A stretch of DNA of 64,000 nt from Siphonodentalium dalli (Eukaryota; Mollusca; Scaphopoda; Gadilida; Siphonodentaliidae). Shown here one piece after another: positions 35,881 through 46,922 of this stretch (the stretch's first letter is position 1; each line of letters opens with the position of its first letter). The stretch is from contig CP136061.1 of the NCBI GenBank assembly GCA_032622095.1, positions 63,243,127 through 63,307,126 on the forward strand, written 5' to 3'. The translations under genes and the position numbers were made by a program. The notes below the pieces were generated by a model. It was not told where the DNA came from. It did no database searches and saw nothing but the letters and a program-made list of their open reading frames with translations.

Positions 35881-35923
35881 AATCCTTGTTGAAGGCTTAT
35901 TAAGCCTTCATGCTCGGTAAGGG

Positions 35924-37853
35924 ATATTTCTATGGAAACCTGTGACACCGAACCAATGCCAAGTATCAACTTATAGCGTCCGATCTCTACTAGATCTGTT
36001 GATCGGTACCGTACCTCAGTGTCGGCTTATCACTGGTAACATTATTTTATGCACACCAACCACTCCCCATATTTTCTCTAAACTGGTTTCAGCAATTAAG
36101 CTAATACATGACATGTATTTCAACATGTCCCATACAACGACATGATTCGATTTGATTTATGAATGAACTATCAAATTCATTGCAATGCGTATATATAAAC
36201 GTATATATATATATGTATTAACGCCTCGTAGACCGTTAAAATTTATGTGGTCCACACCCGAAGACGTAATTAACGCAGATGACCATAAACCTACCGCTTA
36301 CGAGAAGCGCTACATTCGGCGATTTCATCTTTGACTGCTAGGGGAAAGTACTTTAACTCTAATCACCTCTGGTCAAACGATTTAAAGAATATTTCCCCTT
36401 GTACCGAGTTCCATCCTTCATCCCGAATATTCCCAAGAATAACAACACCCATATAGGATAGCGCGTTGCATCGTCGCGCGGACCACAGATTGACAAAGAA
36501 AGAAATGATGAATAATTAGATATCCCCAATTTCTAATAAAACTAAAGCAAGAAGTCAAGAAAATGGCACACAGAGTACCCTATCGCATTCTGATTTTCGA
36601 CGATGGAGCCATTGAATCTGTTATAGAACATTTTAAGATTAACTCAATCTGTTGCGAATATACTGTTTGGTCAGTTATTGGTTATTCCCATTTTAACAAG
36701 AACCATCTGGAGTTCAGTTCTAATATATACAGAGCACACGAGTTCCGTTGATAGATAGAATGATTTCATAGTCCCATCAGTCTGTTACATGTAAACGTAT
36801 GAATTCAGCAACAATTTCCAATTGAACACGAAGACGAATCTGCACCGATTGATTACAGCCAATCTGGGATGTCTGCACACTCCGGTAATACCAAGCTGTT
36901 CACCATACGCCTGGAATGGAACAGACAAAACCATTACGCAGTCACCAGTGATATTCAATCAAATTTTCAAAATAAATTTATGTAAATTTTAATAACCATT
37001 TCCTAATTCATTGTTAGGAATCCGCAATTTTGAAAAGTTGACAACTCTCCGTAATATATGGTATATTTATATTAAATGTTCACAATACAACCAATCTTGT
37101 ATACATGCCTGCATCAGATAGAAAGCGGAGCAAACCAACTGTGATATCGTTATGCAGCCCAATCAGACGTCATGTCTAACCTGGATCCCACATCTTATCA
37201 CATATTCACGTGATTTACACAATTTCACACATTCGGAACCATAGACTGAGAATTCCGAATCGATCTTACAATCCTAAACGCAGCAGTTTACAATAATATA
37301 ACTGCTTGCTGATACAGTCATGAAAAGTAAGATTATAAACACAATTTAGCTCACAATTTCGGAATTTATATATACCTTTGTTTCATTGACCGAGGCATGT
37401 GCCCATGTGTATATTTGTTCTAATATATATATACATCAGTTCACCAACCCTTTTATGGCACATTGTCAATTAACCAAGAAGAATTATACTTATCTTCAAT
37501 CGTATAACGCATCAACAATTCGCCACCATAATTGCTCAACCATACGATTCCCGTTAAGAAGACATCACTGTATGCAGCTATCTTGATGTACTGCATAACT
37601 TCCGAATTTGATGCACAACAGCACTAGGCGAACAGGTAATGTCTCACTCAATCAAGCCGGTCAACAACGATCATGAAGTCGTCACAGTAATCAGCTTAAC
37701 TCACAGTGACCAACGCCTGTGTCATGTCATCAGCGTAAACATGCCATTGTCCGTTCGTTTTGGTTATTGAGTTAATGCATGAATCATTCTGTAATGCTGT
37801 AATGTCTTGGTAGCTTTAATATATTTTAACTTCGGCAAAGGTTCACATTCAAT
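35924..37853. other. Unassigned sequence with a 150 bp direct repeat (36237-36390)
   Basis: The block at 36237-36390 ('ggtccacacccgaagac' to 'ctctggtcaaacga') is repeated at 37877-38011, about 1.64 kb on. Here its reading frame is broken by in-frame stops. A 62-codon ORF at 36563-36751 starts in a fair context (aaaatgg) but has no recognised motif. Confidence 0.45.
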
Positions 37854-37985
37854 ATGGCTGCTCAACAAAATTTAGGCGGTCCACACCCGAAGACAGCGGC
37901 AACGCAGATGACCATAAACCTACCGCTTACGAGAAGCGTCACATTCGGCGATTTCGTCTTTCACCGCCAGGGGAAAGTACTTTAA
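37854..37985 (+). CDS. Unrecognised 43-codon ORF in duplicated block, possible first exon
   Basis: An ATG in 'aatatggctg' opens a frame MAAQQNLGGPHPK..., containing TRSVTFGDFVFHRQGK, that ends in TAA at 37983-37985. 'gggaaagtactt' near the end could be a splice donor, which would make this a first coding exon. The diverged copy at 36237 has lost the frame but keeps some of the codons (NLPLTRS-TFGDF). No known family is recognised. It abuts a diverged piece of the EGF-unit repeat. Confidence 0.3.
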   Translation: MAAQQNLGGPHPKTAATQMTINLPLTRSVTFGDFVFHRQGKVL

Positions 37986-38018
37986 CTCTAATGACCTCTG
38001 GTCAAACAATTTGAAGAA

Positions 38019-38636
38019 TATGACTATAGTGGGCACATTTGAACAAATCTGAATCCAAAACCCCCGACGATCATCTCTAAGAAAGTTGAACCATATAGAT
38101 CTTACAGTTCCAGAAAAAATACTGATAAATACTACAAATACTGACTCATAACATATGGAACCCCCTGTTTAGGGAGCTGCGAATCAGGCATTTTAGGTCG
38201 AGTAGAATCTCGAACCGAATCAGTGCTGCAGTTTTGAATCGAGCCGAATCTCGTATCATGATACCGGTAAACTAAACAATTGCTGAAGTTTTACAAATAA
38301 CATGAATCAATCAAGTTTACTGAGTATATCCTTTTAATAAAATACTTATTGTGCCATAAATCGGTCAGCTGTACTTTACACAATCTCAAAGTCATTTTAT
38401 TTTAGAATACTCGTTCGTAGGACTGCGCGGCAGTCACCAGCATGTGACAGTAATATCAGAATGGCCGAATTCATGCACAATCAAACTGGTGGCGATTGGT
38501 GAATGTATATAAACAGTTATGAAGAAATTCCACTATATCTTTTTTTAATGGAAAAAATAATGCACAAGTCAATTTAGAAGGATGAAGTCACTGTTCTTTC
38601 TGCCATTGTTATATGACAACGCGAATGGGATGATAA
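38019..38636. repeat. Diverged piece of the 12.75 kb unit outside the array
   Basis: It matches unit bases 7606-8185 (for example 'actatagtgggcacatttgaac', 'ggcagtcaccagcatgtgac') but with many substitutions and indels. It is an older relative of the array, not a recent copy. It resumes unit sequence downstream of the point where copy 3 stops, on the same strand. Confidence 0.85.
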
Positions 38637-40700
38637 TTGTGTTGGTTTGGCTTTGTCAAACTATGTAATTGCAGATGAGGGAATATTAGTTTGGAATAGA
38701 CTATAGCCTCCTAGCAGGCGCCGATGAATGAAGAGAGATAACTCAATTCTACCTTTCTTGATCTTTCCATGCGGGAAAATACAAACAATTTCCCACCCAC
38801 CCTCCCGGGGCATTTCATAATCAATATTAATCATATATATTTTTCATTCAGTGATTCACAGATCCTGCAGCCACATATTCTTCACATAATCACATATTAC
38901 TGTGCCATACTCTATAGGGGGAATCTCATTCCTCCTATAGCCTATGACATATAATTGGTATGTGGCTGCATGTGCTGTGGCCATACGTGTACAGTCTATT
39001 ATTGATATTATTTCATGCATGTGCGTATACAGGTATGTGTCATTCTCCACTCGTGCCATACCTCATGGGGGAAATTTATGTTCTGCCATGTTTTTTGCAA
39101 CATGCCTAATTTCGTCCGATCTTTTATTTCTACATTTTTAGGTCAATGTTTTTTAATCTTGGCACTGATATTTAGTACCATGAGAACCTGTGCACCTGCG
39201 ATTATGATTTCTGTTCGACTTTTTTTGTGGAGTTATGCCCCTTTTTCGACTTAGAACATTTTTTGCAAAATGCATAATTTTGTCCGAGCTTTTATTCCTA
39301 CATTTTTCGGTCAATAGGTTTAAGATTACGGTTAGGTTTGTGCACCTGCAATGGGAACTGTTATTTATTATTTTAACTAAATGTTTACTGACATGTGAAA
39401 CATCTTAGTATTTTAAAACACGGGGGGGTATCCTTAGTCCCATTGCGACAGTCACACCTCTAGTTATGTCTGAGTACCGGCCGTGCAAACAAGCACTCTG
39501 AAAATTCAAGGACTTTCTCGGCATAGAAACATGTGTGCTGTCCCCCCCCCCCCAAATCATACATTTTTGCATCTACAATTTATGGCGATACTATGTTACT
39601 ATGTTAAGAGAGCTTTTTCATTAGTTGTAACATGTTTCGATTTTTCTCTCCCTCCCATCCTCCCCTGGGCACGGGCGTAGATGGAAGCGTGTATTGAGAA
39701 AATAATAGTATATACAGTGTTTGATAGACTTTAATAGCTGACAATATATGTGAATGGTATTAACAACAGAGATATGCACATAATATACATTAAATAGATA
39801 ATTTTTTTGGTTTTTGTATGTTTTTTTTAGTATTTTCTTTATTTTTATTAAAATTTTATATTTACATATTGGACAGTGACAGTGTGTTCTTGAGCCGGTC
39901 CCGACTTCCGAAGAAAGGCCAGAGCGGCAAGCGGACCGAACATATGTGGGTACATGCCCTTTCCAACTAATGATTACGTGTGGATCTGAAGTTCCTTGCA
40001 CCCCACCCCAAGCCAGTGCTGGGTTGGTTTTTTCGCCGGGTGCCGCTTGATGGGTGTTGTCGGGTGAGCGGAATGTGTTAAACACGAGCGCTAGTTCCTG
40101 TAAAATTTTTATTTTTTTTTAGTCAACTTTTCGGCGAATAGGCTGAGCATACATTTGCGTTATTCCTCCGAAACAATGAAATCCTGAACACTTTTATTGT
40201 TCTCTACTATTAATCCTGTTTTGAAAGTTTTGAAAGTTCTTCCATCAAACTCCATAGAGGGAGTGATGAACTGTCACATTGTGAGACCTACGAGTTGTAA
40301 TCTTTATTGTAAAGTGTGGTAATTACCTTAATCTCAAAATCACAACCAGATTAACACTTGAGGCCCGACACCTGACGGTGTTTTCAACTTTCCACAGCTG
40401 CCAGTAATCAAACTCAGTAGTCAACATGCTTCCAGATTTGAGCAATACAGATGTTAATTGTTTTATAACACCCTGATAGTGGAGTGTTGTGTGCAAACAA
40501 AAAAACAAAAAAAGTGTTGTGTGCAATCACAGTTGACAGTTGTAAACCAAGTAATTATCATAAATTATTTGGGGCATTTTGCCAATTATCGTCTGTCAAC
40601 TTTTGAATTTTCAATTCGCCTGACTGCAAAATAAGGCAAAGTGGACAGCGCCAGGGCTACTTCTTCGCCCACGTCGTCCTCTCGGCTGGTCCATGCAGCT
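38637..40700. other. Dispersed-repeat sequence, no supported gene
   Basis: A short tandem pair with 'tttttgcaa(c/a)atgc(c/a)taat' and 'tttttaggtcaat / tttttcggtcaat' sits at 39088-39147 and 39252-39315. 'gtggagttatgcccctttttcgactta' near 39222 belongs to the family also seen at about 11480 and, inverted, near 50040. At 39880-40090 a GC-richer block lies beside T-rich runs, perhaps a minus-strand retroposon end. Confidence 0.4.
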
Positions 40701-40910
40701 CCCCCACCCGCCCAATTACATTCAATCACATCTATAGCAGAAACCATTTGAACTGTTTAATTAAATTTTGGTATATTGATTCTCAACATATGGATTCTAT
40801 ATCTTCTGAGTTAGGTGTTGTAATCTTATATATATGAACTGTTAACCCATTTATGTTAATTATATGTATATCAGATTTTATTGATGATGCTAACTCTATT
40901 ATTTCTTCAG
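40701..40910 (+). repeat. Inverted copy of EGF-module intron sequence
   Basis: It contains 'ttacattcaatcaca', 'gcagaaaccatttgaactg' and 'tcttctgagttag', the reverse complement of sequence upstream of the minus-strand exons (near 5680-5790). This shows that the whole module, not just the exon, was inverted. Confidence 0.7.
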
Positions 40911-41063
40911 AGATAAGCTTTGGTGGTCGATGCCGTTACAATGGACCCACTGACCAGTGTGCTGGAGCTTATACTCCATGTAGGCGATATAAGAATAACC
41001 AGAATTACTATACATGTCAATGTAATGAAGGATACTATAGGCTAGGTTCAAGCTGCATACAAC
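40911..41063 (+). CDS. EGF-like domain exon (51 codons, phase 1-1)
   Basis: It follows a good acceptor (tatttcttcag) and ends before GTAAGATA. It is 153 bases with phase 1 at both ends. Six cysteines are kept: GRC, DQC, TPC, a YYTCQC pair, and SSC after EGYYRLG. The C3-C4 loop is two residues longer (RRYKNNQNYYT) than in the minus-strand exons. It is clearly more diverged than the array copies, yet has no stop or lost cysteine, so it is a better candidate for a constrained host exon. Confidence 0.7.
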
Positions 41064-41201
41064 GTAAGATAGCATGCTTGATTCATTTTAAATTCGTTTG
41101 TATAGGGTATATATGATACAGAGTAAAACATTCACTGTTAGATAACTCTATCAGACTCTCTGACACTGAGTGATATGATACTGTCTTTATTCTTGTTTCA
41201 G

Positions 41202-41351
41202 AGAAATACTTTGGTAACACCTGTACTAATAATGGACCCACTGACCAGTGTGCTGGAACTAATACTGGATGTAAACAACAATCAACTAACTACTACACCT
41301 GTCAGTGTAGTGATGGGTCCTACTGGCTTAGTGGTTCTAGCTGTGAAATAC
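41202..41351 (+). CDS. EGF-like domain exon (50 codons, phase 1-1)
   Basis: The acceptor is 'ttcttgtttcag' and the donor GTGAGTTA. It encodes KYFGNTC, DQC, TGC, YYTCQC and GSSC, with WLSGSS in place of RLGSS. The phase matches the preceding exon (intron of 138 bases), so the two can be spliced in frame. An ORF in another frame over this exon is an artefact. Confidence 0.7.
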
Positions 41352-41872
41352 GTGAGTTAACAAGTTTTATGTATTAACTTCATGCTTCTTTGCTTTTCAT
41401 AGACAAAGTCTGAGTTGCAGTTATAGTCATCAGTCCAACATAATTCAGGTTGTTGGAGGAACAGAGGGTTCCATATGTTATGAGTCTGTATTTAATATTT
41501 ATATGAACATTATTTCTGGAACTGTATGAAGACTTATATGGCTTAACTTTCTTAGAAACAAGAAGAGATGATCATCAGGGGATTGGGATTAAGATTTGTT
41601 CAAATGTGCTCACTAGAGTCAAATAGGGGCTAGGCTTGATATTGTTCCCCCAGCACCCCCCCCCCAAATTTCATTCAATCACCTCTATAGCTGAAACCAT
41701 TTGAACTGTTTCAATGTTGGTAAATTTATTCTTAAAATAATTAGGGTTCTGTATCTTCAGAGTTAGATGTTGTAATCTAATATATAGGAACTGTTAACCC
41801 CATTTAGTCTATGTTAATTTAATAGATCTGTATCTGATTTTATTAATGATTCTAACTCGATTCTTTCTTCAG
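41352..41872 (+). other. Intron between EGF-like exons
   Basis: It carries sequence inverted from the array modules, including 'catatgttatgagtctgta' and a poly-C stretch near 41660 that mirrors the poly-G of module A. No other feature is seen. Confidence 0.6.
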
Positions 41873-42013
41873 AGAAAATCTTTGGTGATAAATGTACCAA
41901 TAATGGAGCCACTGACCAGTGTGCTGGAACCTATACTGGATGTAAGCAAGACTCCTCTAACTACTACAAATGTCAGTGTAGTGATGGGTACTACAGGTTT
42001 GGTGGTTCTAGCT
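41873..42013 (+). CDS. EGF-like domain exon, cut by assembly gap
   Basis: The acceptor is 'ctttcttcag'. It encodes KIFGDKC, NNGATDQC, TGCKQDSSN, YYKCQCSDGYY, then RFGGSS just before the Ns, so only the last cysteine and the donor are missing. It is closest to the array-edge exon at 30946. An apparent long ORF across the gap is meaningless. Confidence 0.68.
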
Positions 42014-42113
42014 NNNNNNNNNNNNNNNNNNNNNNNNNNNNNNNNNNNNNNNNNNNNNNNNNNNNNNNNNNNNNNNNNNNNNNNNNNNNNNNNNNNNNNN
42101 NNNNNNNNNNNNN
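42014..42113. other. Assembly gap (100 N)
   Basis: Exactly 100 Ns, the usual placeholder for a gap of unknown size. It separates the third EGF-like exon from a satellite array, so more exons may be missing. Confidence 0.97.
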
Positions 42114-43420
42114 TAGTCATGCAAAGAGTAAAAATCGAAGATGGCTGCTGGCGGCCATGTTTTTTTGTCCGAATGACCCCAAAATTACTCGTTCCCATCT
42201 ACATGTCAATATTAACATCCATGACAAATTTCATGACGATCAGACGAACAGTACGGCCTGTAGCCCGTGCTAATGGATTAAAATTTGAAATCCCAAGATG
42301 GCCGCTGGCGGGCCATGTTTTTTGTCCGAATGACCCCAAAATGACTCGTTCCCATCTACATGTGATTATTAACATTCTTGACAAATTTTATGGATGATCA
42401 GACTAAAAGTAGGGACCTGTAGCCCGTGCTAAAGGATTTAGTCATGCAAAGAGTAAAATCCAAGAACGGCTACTGGCGGCCCCATGTTTTTTGGCCGAAT
42501 GACCCCAAAATGACTCGTTCCCATCTACATGTTGATTATTAACATTCTTGACAAATTTGATGATGATCAGACTAAAAGTAGGACCTGTAGCCCGTGCTAA
42601 AGGATTTAGTCATGCAAAGAGTAAAATCAAGACGGCTGCTGGCGGCCATGTTTTTTTGTCTGAATGACCCCAAAATGACTCGTTCCCATCTACATTCCAA
42701 TTTCAACAGCCATGACAAATTTTATGATGATCAGACTAAATGTACGACCTGTAGCCCGTGCTAAAGGATTTAGTCATACAAAGAGTAAAATCCAAGATGG
42801 CTGCTGGCGGCCATGTTTTTTGGCCAAATGACCCCAAAATGACTCGTTCCCATCTACATGTTATTAATTAACATTCTTGACAAATTTCATGATTATCAGA
42901 CTAAAGGTACGACATGTAGCCCGTGCTAAAGGATTTAGTCATACAAAGAGTAAAATCCAAGATGACTGCTGGCGGCCATGTTTTTTGCCTCGAATAACCC
43001 AAAAATGACTTGTTCCCATCTACATGTCATTGTTAACATCCATGACAAATTTTATGATGATCTGACTAAAGGTACGATCTGTAGCCCGTGCTAAAGGATT
43101 TAGTCATGCAAAGAGTAAAATCGAAGATGGCATCTGGCGGCCATGTTTTTTGTCCGAATGACCCCAAAATTACTCGTTCCCATCTACATGTCAATATTAA
43201 CATCCATGACAAATTTCATGACGATCAGACGAACAGTACGGCCTGTAGCCCGTGCTAATGGATTGAATTTTGAAATCTAAGATGGCCGCTGGTGGCCATG
43301 TTTTTTTTCCGAATGACCCCAAAATGAATCATTCCGGTACAAATGTTGATGTTGATGTCAACAGCTATGACAAATTTCATAATGATCCGATCAAAGGTAC
43401 GACCTGTAGCCTCTATTGTT
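42114..43420. repeat. About 163-bp satellite, about eight units
   Basis: Each unit contains 'tagtcatgcaaagagtaaaat', 'atggc(t/c)g(c)tggcggccatg', 'gaatgaccccaaaatgactc', 'cccatctacat', 'catgacaaat' and 'tgtagcccgtgctaa'. Units start near 42114, 42275, 42437, 42606, 42769, 42931, 43098 and 43255. They differ by a few to many bases, and the last is the most diverged. ORFs across it are by-products. Confidence 0.92.
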
Positions 43421-43429
43421 GACGCCTTA

Positions 43430-43454
43430 CACACACACACACACGCACACACGG
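43430..43454. repeat. AC dinucleotide microsatellite
   Basis: About ten AC units with one interruption, directly after the last satellite unit. Confidence 0.9.
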
Positions 43455-43471
43455 ACGACAAAGCCATGGCA

Positions 43472-43505
43472 ATAGCTCAAACTTTACAAAGTAAAGTTGA
43501 GCTAA
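43472..43505. repeat. Short hairpin at satellite edge
   Basis: 'tagctcaaactttac' and 'gtaaagttgagcta' pair around 'aaa' with a single bulged base. It lies just after 'gacgacaaagccatggcaa', which together look like the terminus of a dispersed element. Confidence 0.8.
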
Positions 43506-43517
43506 TGAGTTGTTCAG

Positions 43518-43600
43518 TAGTCCCAAAGCATCATAGGTTGGATATTAAAGATTATCGGTCGATCATCTTTAATATCTGACCTATGATCGTTTGGGACCAC
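43518..43600. repeat. 35-bp-arm hairpin
   Basis: The left arm 43518-43552 and right arm 43565-43600 pair almost fully ('tcataggttggatattaaag' against its inverse), with about four mismatches and a 12-base loop. A small MITE or an RNA hairpin are both possible. Confidence 0.85.
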
Positions 43601-44752
43601 TAAAACTCATCTATTTATTTACTATGGCTACATTTTAAACCATATATGGCCATGTATTGTCATTGGGCAACTATAGATGTACAATCAAATAATCTGATCG
43701 AATATGAATGTACTGTAAACAGGAACGAAAGAACCGATCGTGAACATAAACATCACAATAGAATCGGAACCTTTTTGTTGCTTTTTGAGGCACTAATTTG
43801 AAGGACTTGTACAGCGAGGAACCATCGGGAGGTATTGTATTATAATTATCTAATGTTCAACCATAAAACTTGACAAGTTTCAGTCCAATTTAAAGTAGAC
43901 AAGGCCGATAATCTGAGCATGAAAGTGCTCAGCATATAAAGACATAATCTGTCGATTGTTATTGGAGAATACATTCTGTTTTGACATTCAGTCTATAAAC
44001 AACCGTCAAAACTTTGAAAACATGTTTTAGAAATCGCGAAAGAGTCGGAACTTAATTCGATAGAGACGGAACCGGGAAGGGCGATAGAATCGATTCTGGT
44101 GAAACAGTTTCCCCCAGTGTGTCTACTGGGTAATAACATTGGCATGCTTAACTGATATATAATCACTTACTATTCTGACAATTAACCATTCCCAAAATTA
44201 TGCTCACAAACCAGTGAAACTGTCAAATTGAGATATCCCAATAATCCCACTTAATGTGACAATAAAAATCTAAGAAACTCACTTTTGAATAAAAGAAGTG
44301 ATTTTATTTGATAGCCTACAGGGTCCCTCATCTCCCGGACCATTAATACACTATTAACTTTTTAATGTTTTGTAATCGATTACAAAATTAGTGCCAGAGC
44401 TGATAAAATGGAATGAATACCCCACCAGAATTTAACATACACAACTCAGTTTTTCATTGTAAGATATATATACTTTCAGAAATGTTATCTTGAACAAATG
44501 GTGGCTAAGTAGACACCAGACAATATGGCATCCAACATAGGTACATTTGTTATTTCAGAATAGACACCATTGTCACAATTCGTGTTTTAAAAATAAAAAA
44601 GTATTTTAGATGTCAGCACCATCCACAATAAAAAATCTAACACCGGTAAGGTGTGTCCTCGAGGTCAATAGATACAAAAATCTTGAGGACTCGGGATTGT
44701 GGGATCGAATAAATGTTTTTGTTTGAACTCGTACTGGCCTATATATATATCA
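43601..44752. other. No gene recognised
   Basis: It includes a 20-bp perfect palindrome TTTTGTAATCGATTACAAAA at 44368-44387. Otherwise it is AT-rich with no motif I can support. Confidence 0.4.
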
Positions 44753-44891
44753 CCCTTAATAAGCCTTTAACAAGGATTCGCCAAGGATTAATAGTGCTTA
44801 TGTCAATCACATTAAGGACTCGCTTAGGACTCGGGTGCTTATTTTGAATCCTTCATGAATGCTTACCGAGGGCTTGTGATTTCGGTAAGGG
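44753..44891 (-). mobile_element. Compact member of the CCCTTACCGA family (139 bp)
   Basis: Read on the minus strand it starts CCCTTACCGAAATCACAAGC like 31961, passes through 'aagcac(c/t)cgagtcctaagcgagt' and 'gtgattgacataagcac' like 35735-35880, and ends 'ggcttattaaggg'. It thus joins, in one short unit, motifs found at both ends of 31961-35923. Its ends are inverted CCCTTA / TAAGGG. Confidence 0.65.
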
Positions 44892-45279
44892 TAATTAATC
44901 TGGTATTCAGCGTTTTCAAGACTTGAAATATATAGTGTCTCATGTTTTAAGAATTAACATGTAAGTTAAAACTGCACTAAAATTGTCCCTAGACACCACA
45001 AGGGTGGTCCAGTCTGTTAGCTACATTCATGGCATACATGTTGGTGATGGTGACAATTTGAAGGTTAATTACCATGCTTTGGTAAGCTAATCACACCGGA
45101 TTCTTTGTGAATATAGTCAATAGCAGTTCCCATACCGATATGTGTGGGGCTCTTAGCAGTATGAGGGCCACATGAGGACCTGGCTTGTCTGTCATTTTAT
45201 TGCAGTCAGAAAAATGCAATTCTGGTAAGTTAAGGCTTAATCGGCACATTTATGCTGTTAGCACACAGCTATGACTAGT
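44892..45279. other. No gene recognised
   Basis: It may include decayed 3' sequence of the LTR retrotransposon relic that lies to the right, but nothing is recognisable. Confidence 0.3.
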
Positions 45280-45369
45280 TGACTGAATTATGAATGGGCA
45301 AAAGTTTTTCACTGCCGATGCTGTGCTCAATGTCTCAATTTCACAAGGTTACCATGTAATCAGTTTTTT

Positions 45370-45520
45370 TCAAGTTTTGTACAGAAGAAACAAGCCAACA
45401 TATGCTTCCCCTCACGCACAGCAAAGAATGTTGCACCAATTCCACGCACTTTTACAGCACCATCAGTCACAATCCATAATGAGTCTTCACATCGCAGTAG
45501 CACGATAGCTTTATTATTTA
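45370..45520 (-). pseudogene. RNase H segment of the LTR relic
   Basis: One open stretch of about 50 codons includes 'SLWIVTDGAVKVRGIGATFF', the first strand of a retroelement RNase H. It keeps the catalytic Asp (TDGA) and is followed by 'REGKHMLACFFCTKL'. The rest of the domain is not recognisable. Confidence 0.65.
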
Positions 45521-45819
45521 ATAGGCGCTTCTGAATATCATGAAATTAGGCAGCCAGGCAGAACATAACTGAGAATTTTGTACGTGCCAACAAGACTTCT
45601 GGCTGTTACTGGAACTGAAACTGATCGAACAGCAACAACTCTATGCGGGCTAGCACATAATGAGCCAGATTGTCACTGCCGTCTGAGAATCACTGTTGTT
45701 TTGGATGCTAATTAACAGAGTTTTACAGGCAGACAGGTTCTATACCACTCTCCTGGAATACCTGTAGATCAACATGTTCCAAGTATCTAAGTAATTCATT
45801 TCCACCGCAATACAAATCA

Positions 45820-46260
45820 TCAGCTAGTTTTGCCATGACTACCTCTGCTAGCAGGTCTCCGAGTCCGAGTATACATATATCTTATATATATTGACACTCC
45901 ACAAAAAGGCATGAAAGCACCACAGTACTTCATATAATACATATAATAGTGTAATAACAGGATTTGGAAAAATGCCTGTACAAGATTGGAAGATATATTT
46001 TCAATGTCCGATGGATCTGAGATTTGATTCAATATTTGGCATTAACGCAGGCTGCGGCTTGCTGTAACGCCCAACATTGTGAATGCTGTGATTAGACGAA
46101 AACCACCATCACTCTTTTTCACAAGAAAGGACGGATTAATATATTCAGCAACGACACAAGTTTAAACACACCCGAATCCTTCAACTCGTCAAACTTAACT
46201 TGAAGTTCGAGTAGCTTATCCCAATCATACTCTAAAACTTTATCATTATGCTGAGGTGGC
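45820..46260 (-). pseudogene. Reverse transcriptase N-terminal segment of the LTR relic
   Basis: The sequence begins with 'KLLELQVKFDELKDSGVF', shifts frame to '[19 protein letters not shown]' (the conserved 'FLVKK..GGFR' strand of RT), and continues with 'LVQAFFQILL' and 'MKYCGAFMPF' (the palm after the first Asp region). In 'LVQAFFQ' a Val-Gln stands where the catalytic 'D-L-x-x-A-F' motif is expected, so the enzyme is dead. The YxDD box is not seen. Confidence 0.7.
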
Positions 46261-46922
46261 TGAACCAGACCATGTTCACAATTGACTCAAATGGGCCTAC
46301 AGTACTGATCTTTGTAACCTTGTAAGGTGGAGTTGAAACCTTCATCATATTTATAATTGACTATAGAAAATTATACACAATTGTTCTCAGGGAGCATTTC
46401 ATCTGGGTCCACCTTTTTACTGAAGCAGATAATTGTACAGTGTTCTTTGAATCAGAAATGTCAGTTGGGATATATCGAGTGGGAACACTAGATGAATTTT
46501 CAGTTTCAGATACGAATACTTGATGAACTTGAGCAATGCGTTGAATACAAATGGAACTTGGGGCTCTGATATGTCATTTTTAAGTCAGAGCTTTGAACCA
46601 ACAATCTCAGCACCAGAGTTCACAACCGCACATAATAGGTGACACTTGAAGAAACAAGTTAATATAAGCTGACTTTGTTACTTGAACTCATCTACCACCT
46701 GGGGTAATGTAGATATTGGTCATAGTGTATCTGGTTTTACTCGACAAGGAAATTTATTCATTGTCAGTCTTATACTCTTCTCTTATCAGAGATATCATCA
46801 ACCATTACACTGCAAATAACTCGCTTAAATTATTTTCTGTCAATTTCAGTTAGAAACTCAAACAACATTTGAACTCATCATGAAAACATTGCTTGGAAAC
46901 TGATACCGGTAGTTGTTGTCTA

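Larger units (their letters stand above)
31961..35923. repeat. Region bounded by inverted CCCTTACCGA / TCGGTAAGGG ends, rich in palindromes
   Basis: The left end CCCTTACCGA (31961) is the reverse complement of TCGGTAAGGG (35914-35923), with 'atat' on both outer sides. Inside both ends recur 'aaggattcga', 'aagcactcga' and 'aaggcttattaagcctt'. A compact relative with both end types lies at 44753-44891. The 3.96 kb could be one composite element or two separate copies facing each other with unrelated sequence between. No transposase was found. Confidence 0.5.

Noticed and set aside
39621-40085. 154-codon minus-strand ORF
   Set aside because: Half of it is low-complexity Lys/Tyr-rich translation of AT-rich DNA, and no domain is visible.
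41846-42397. 183-codon ORF across the N gap
   Set aside because: The reading frame passes through 100 Ns and is not the splice-defined EGF frame.
42114-43420. CRISPR-like array of regular repeats
   Set aside because: Units are contiguous 163-bp satellite copies with no short repeat plus unique spacer pattern, in eukaryotic DNA.
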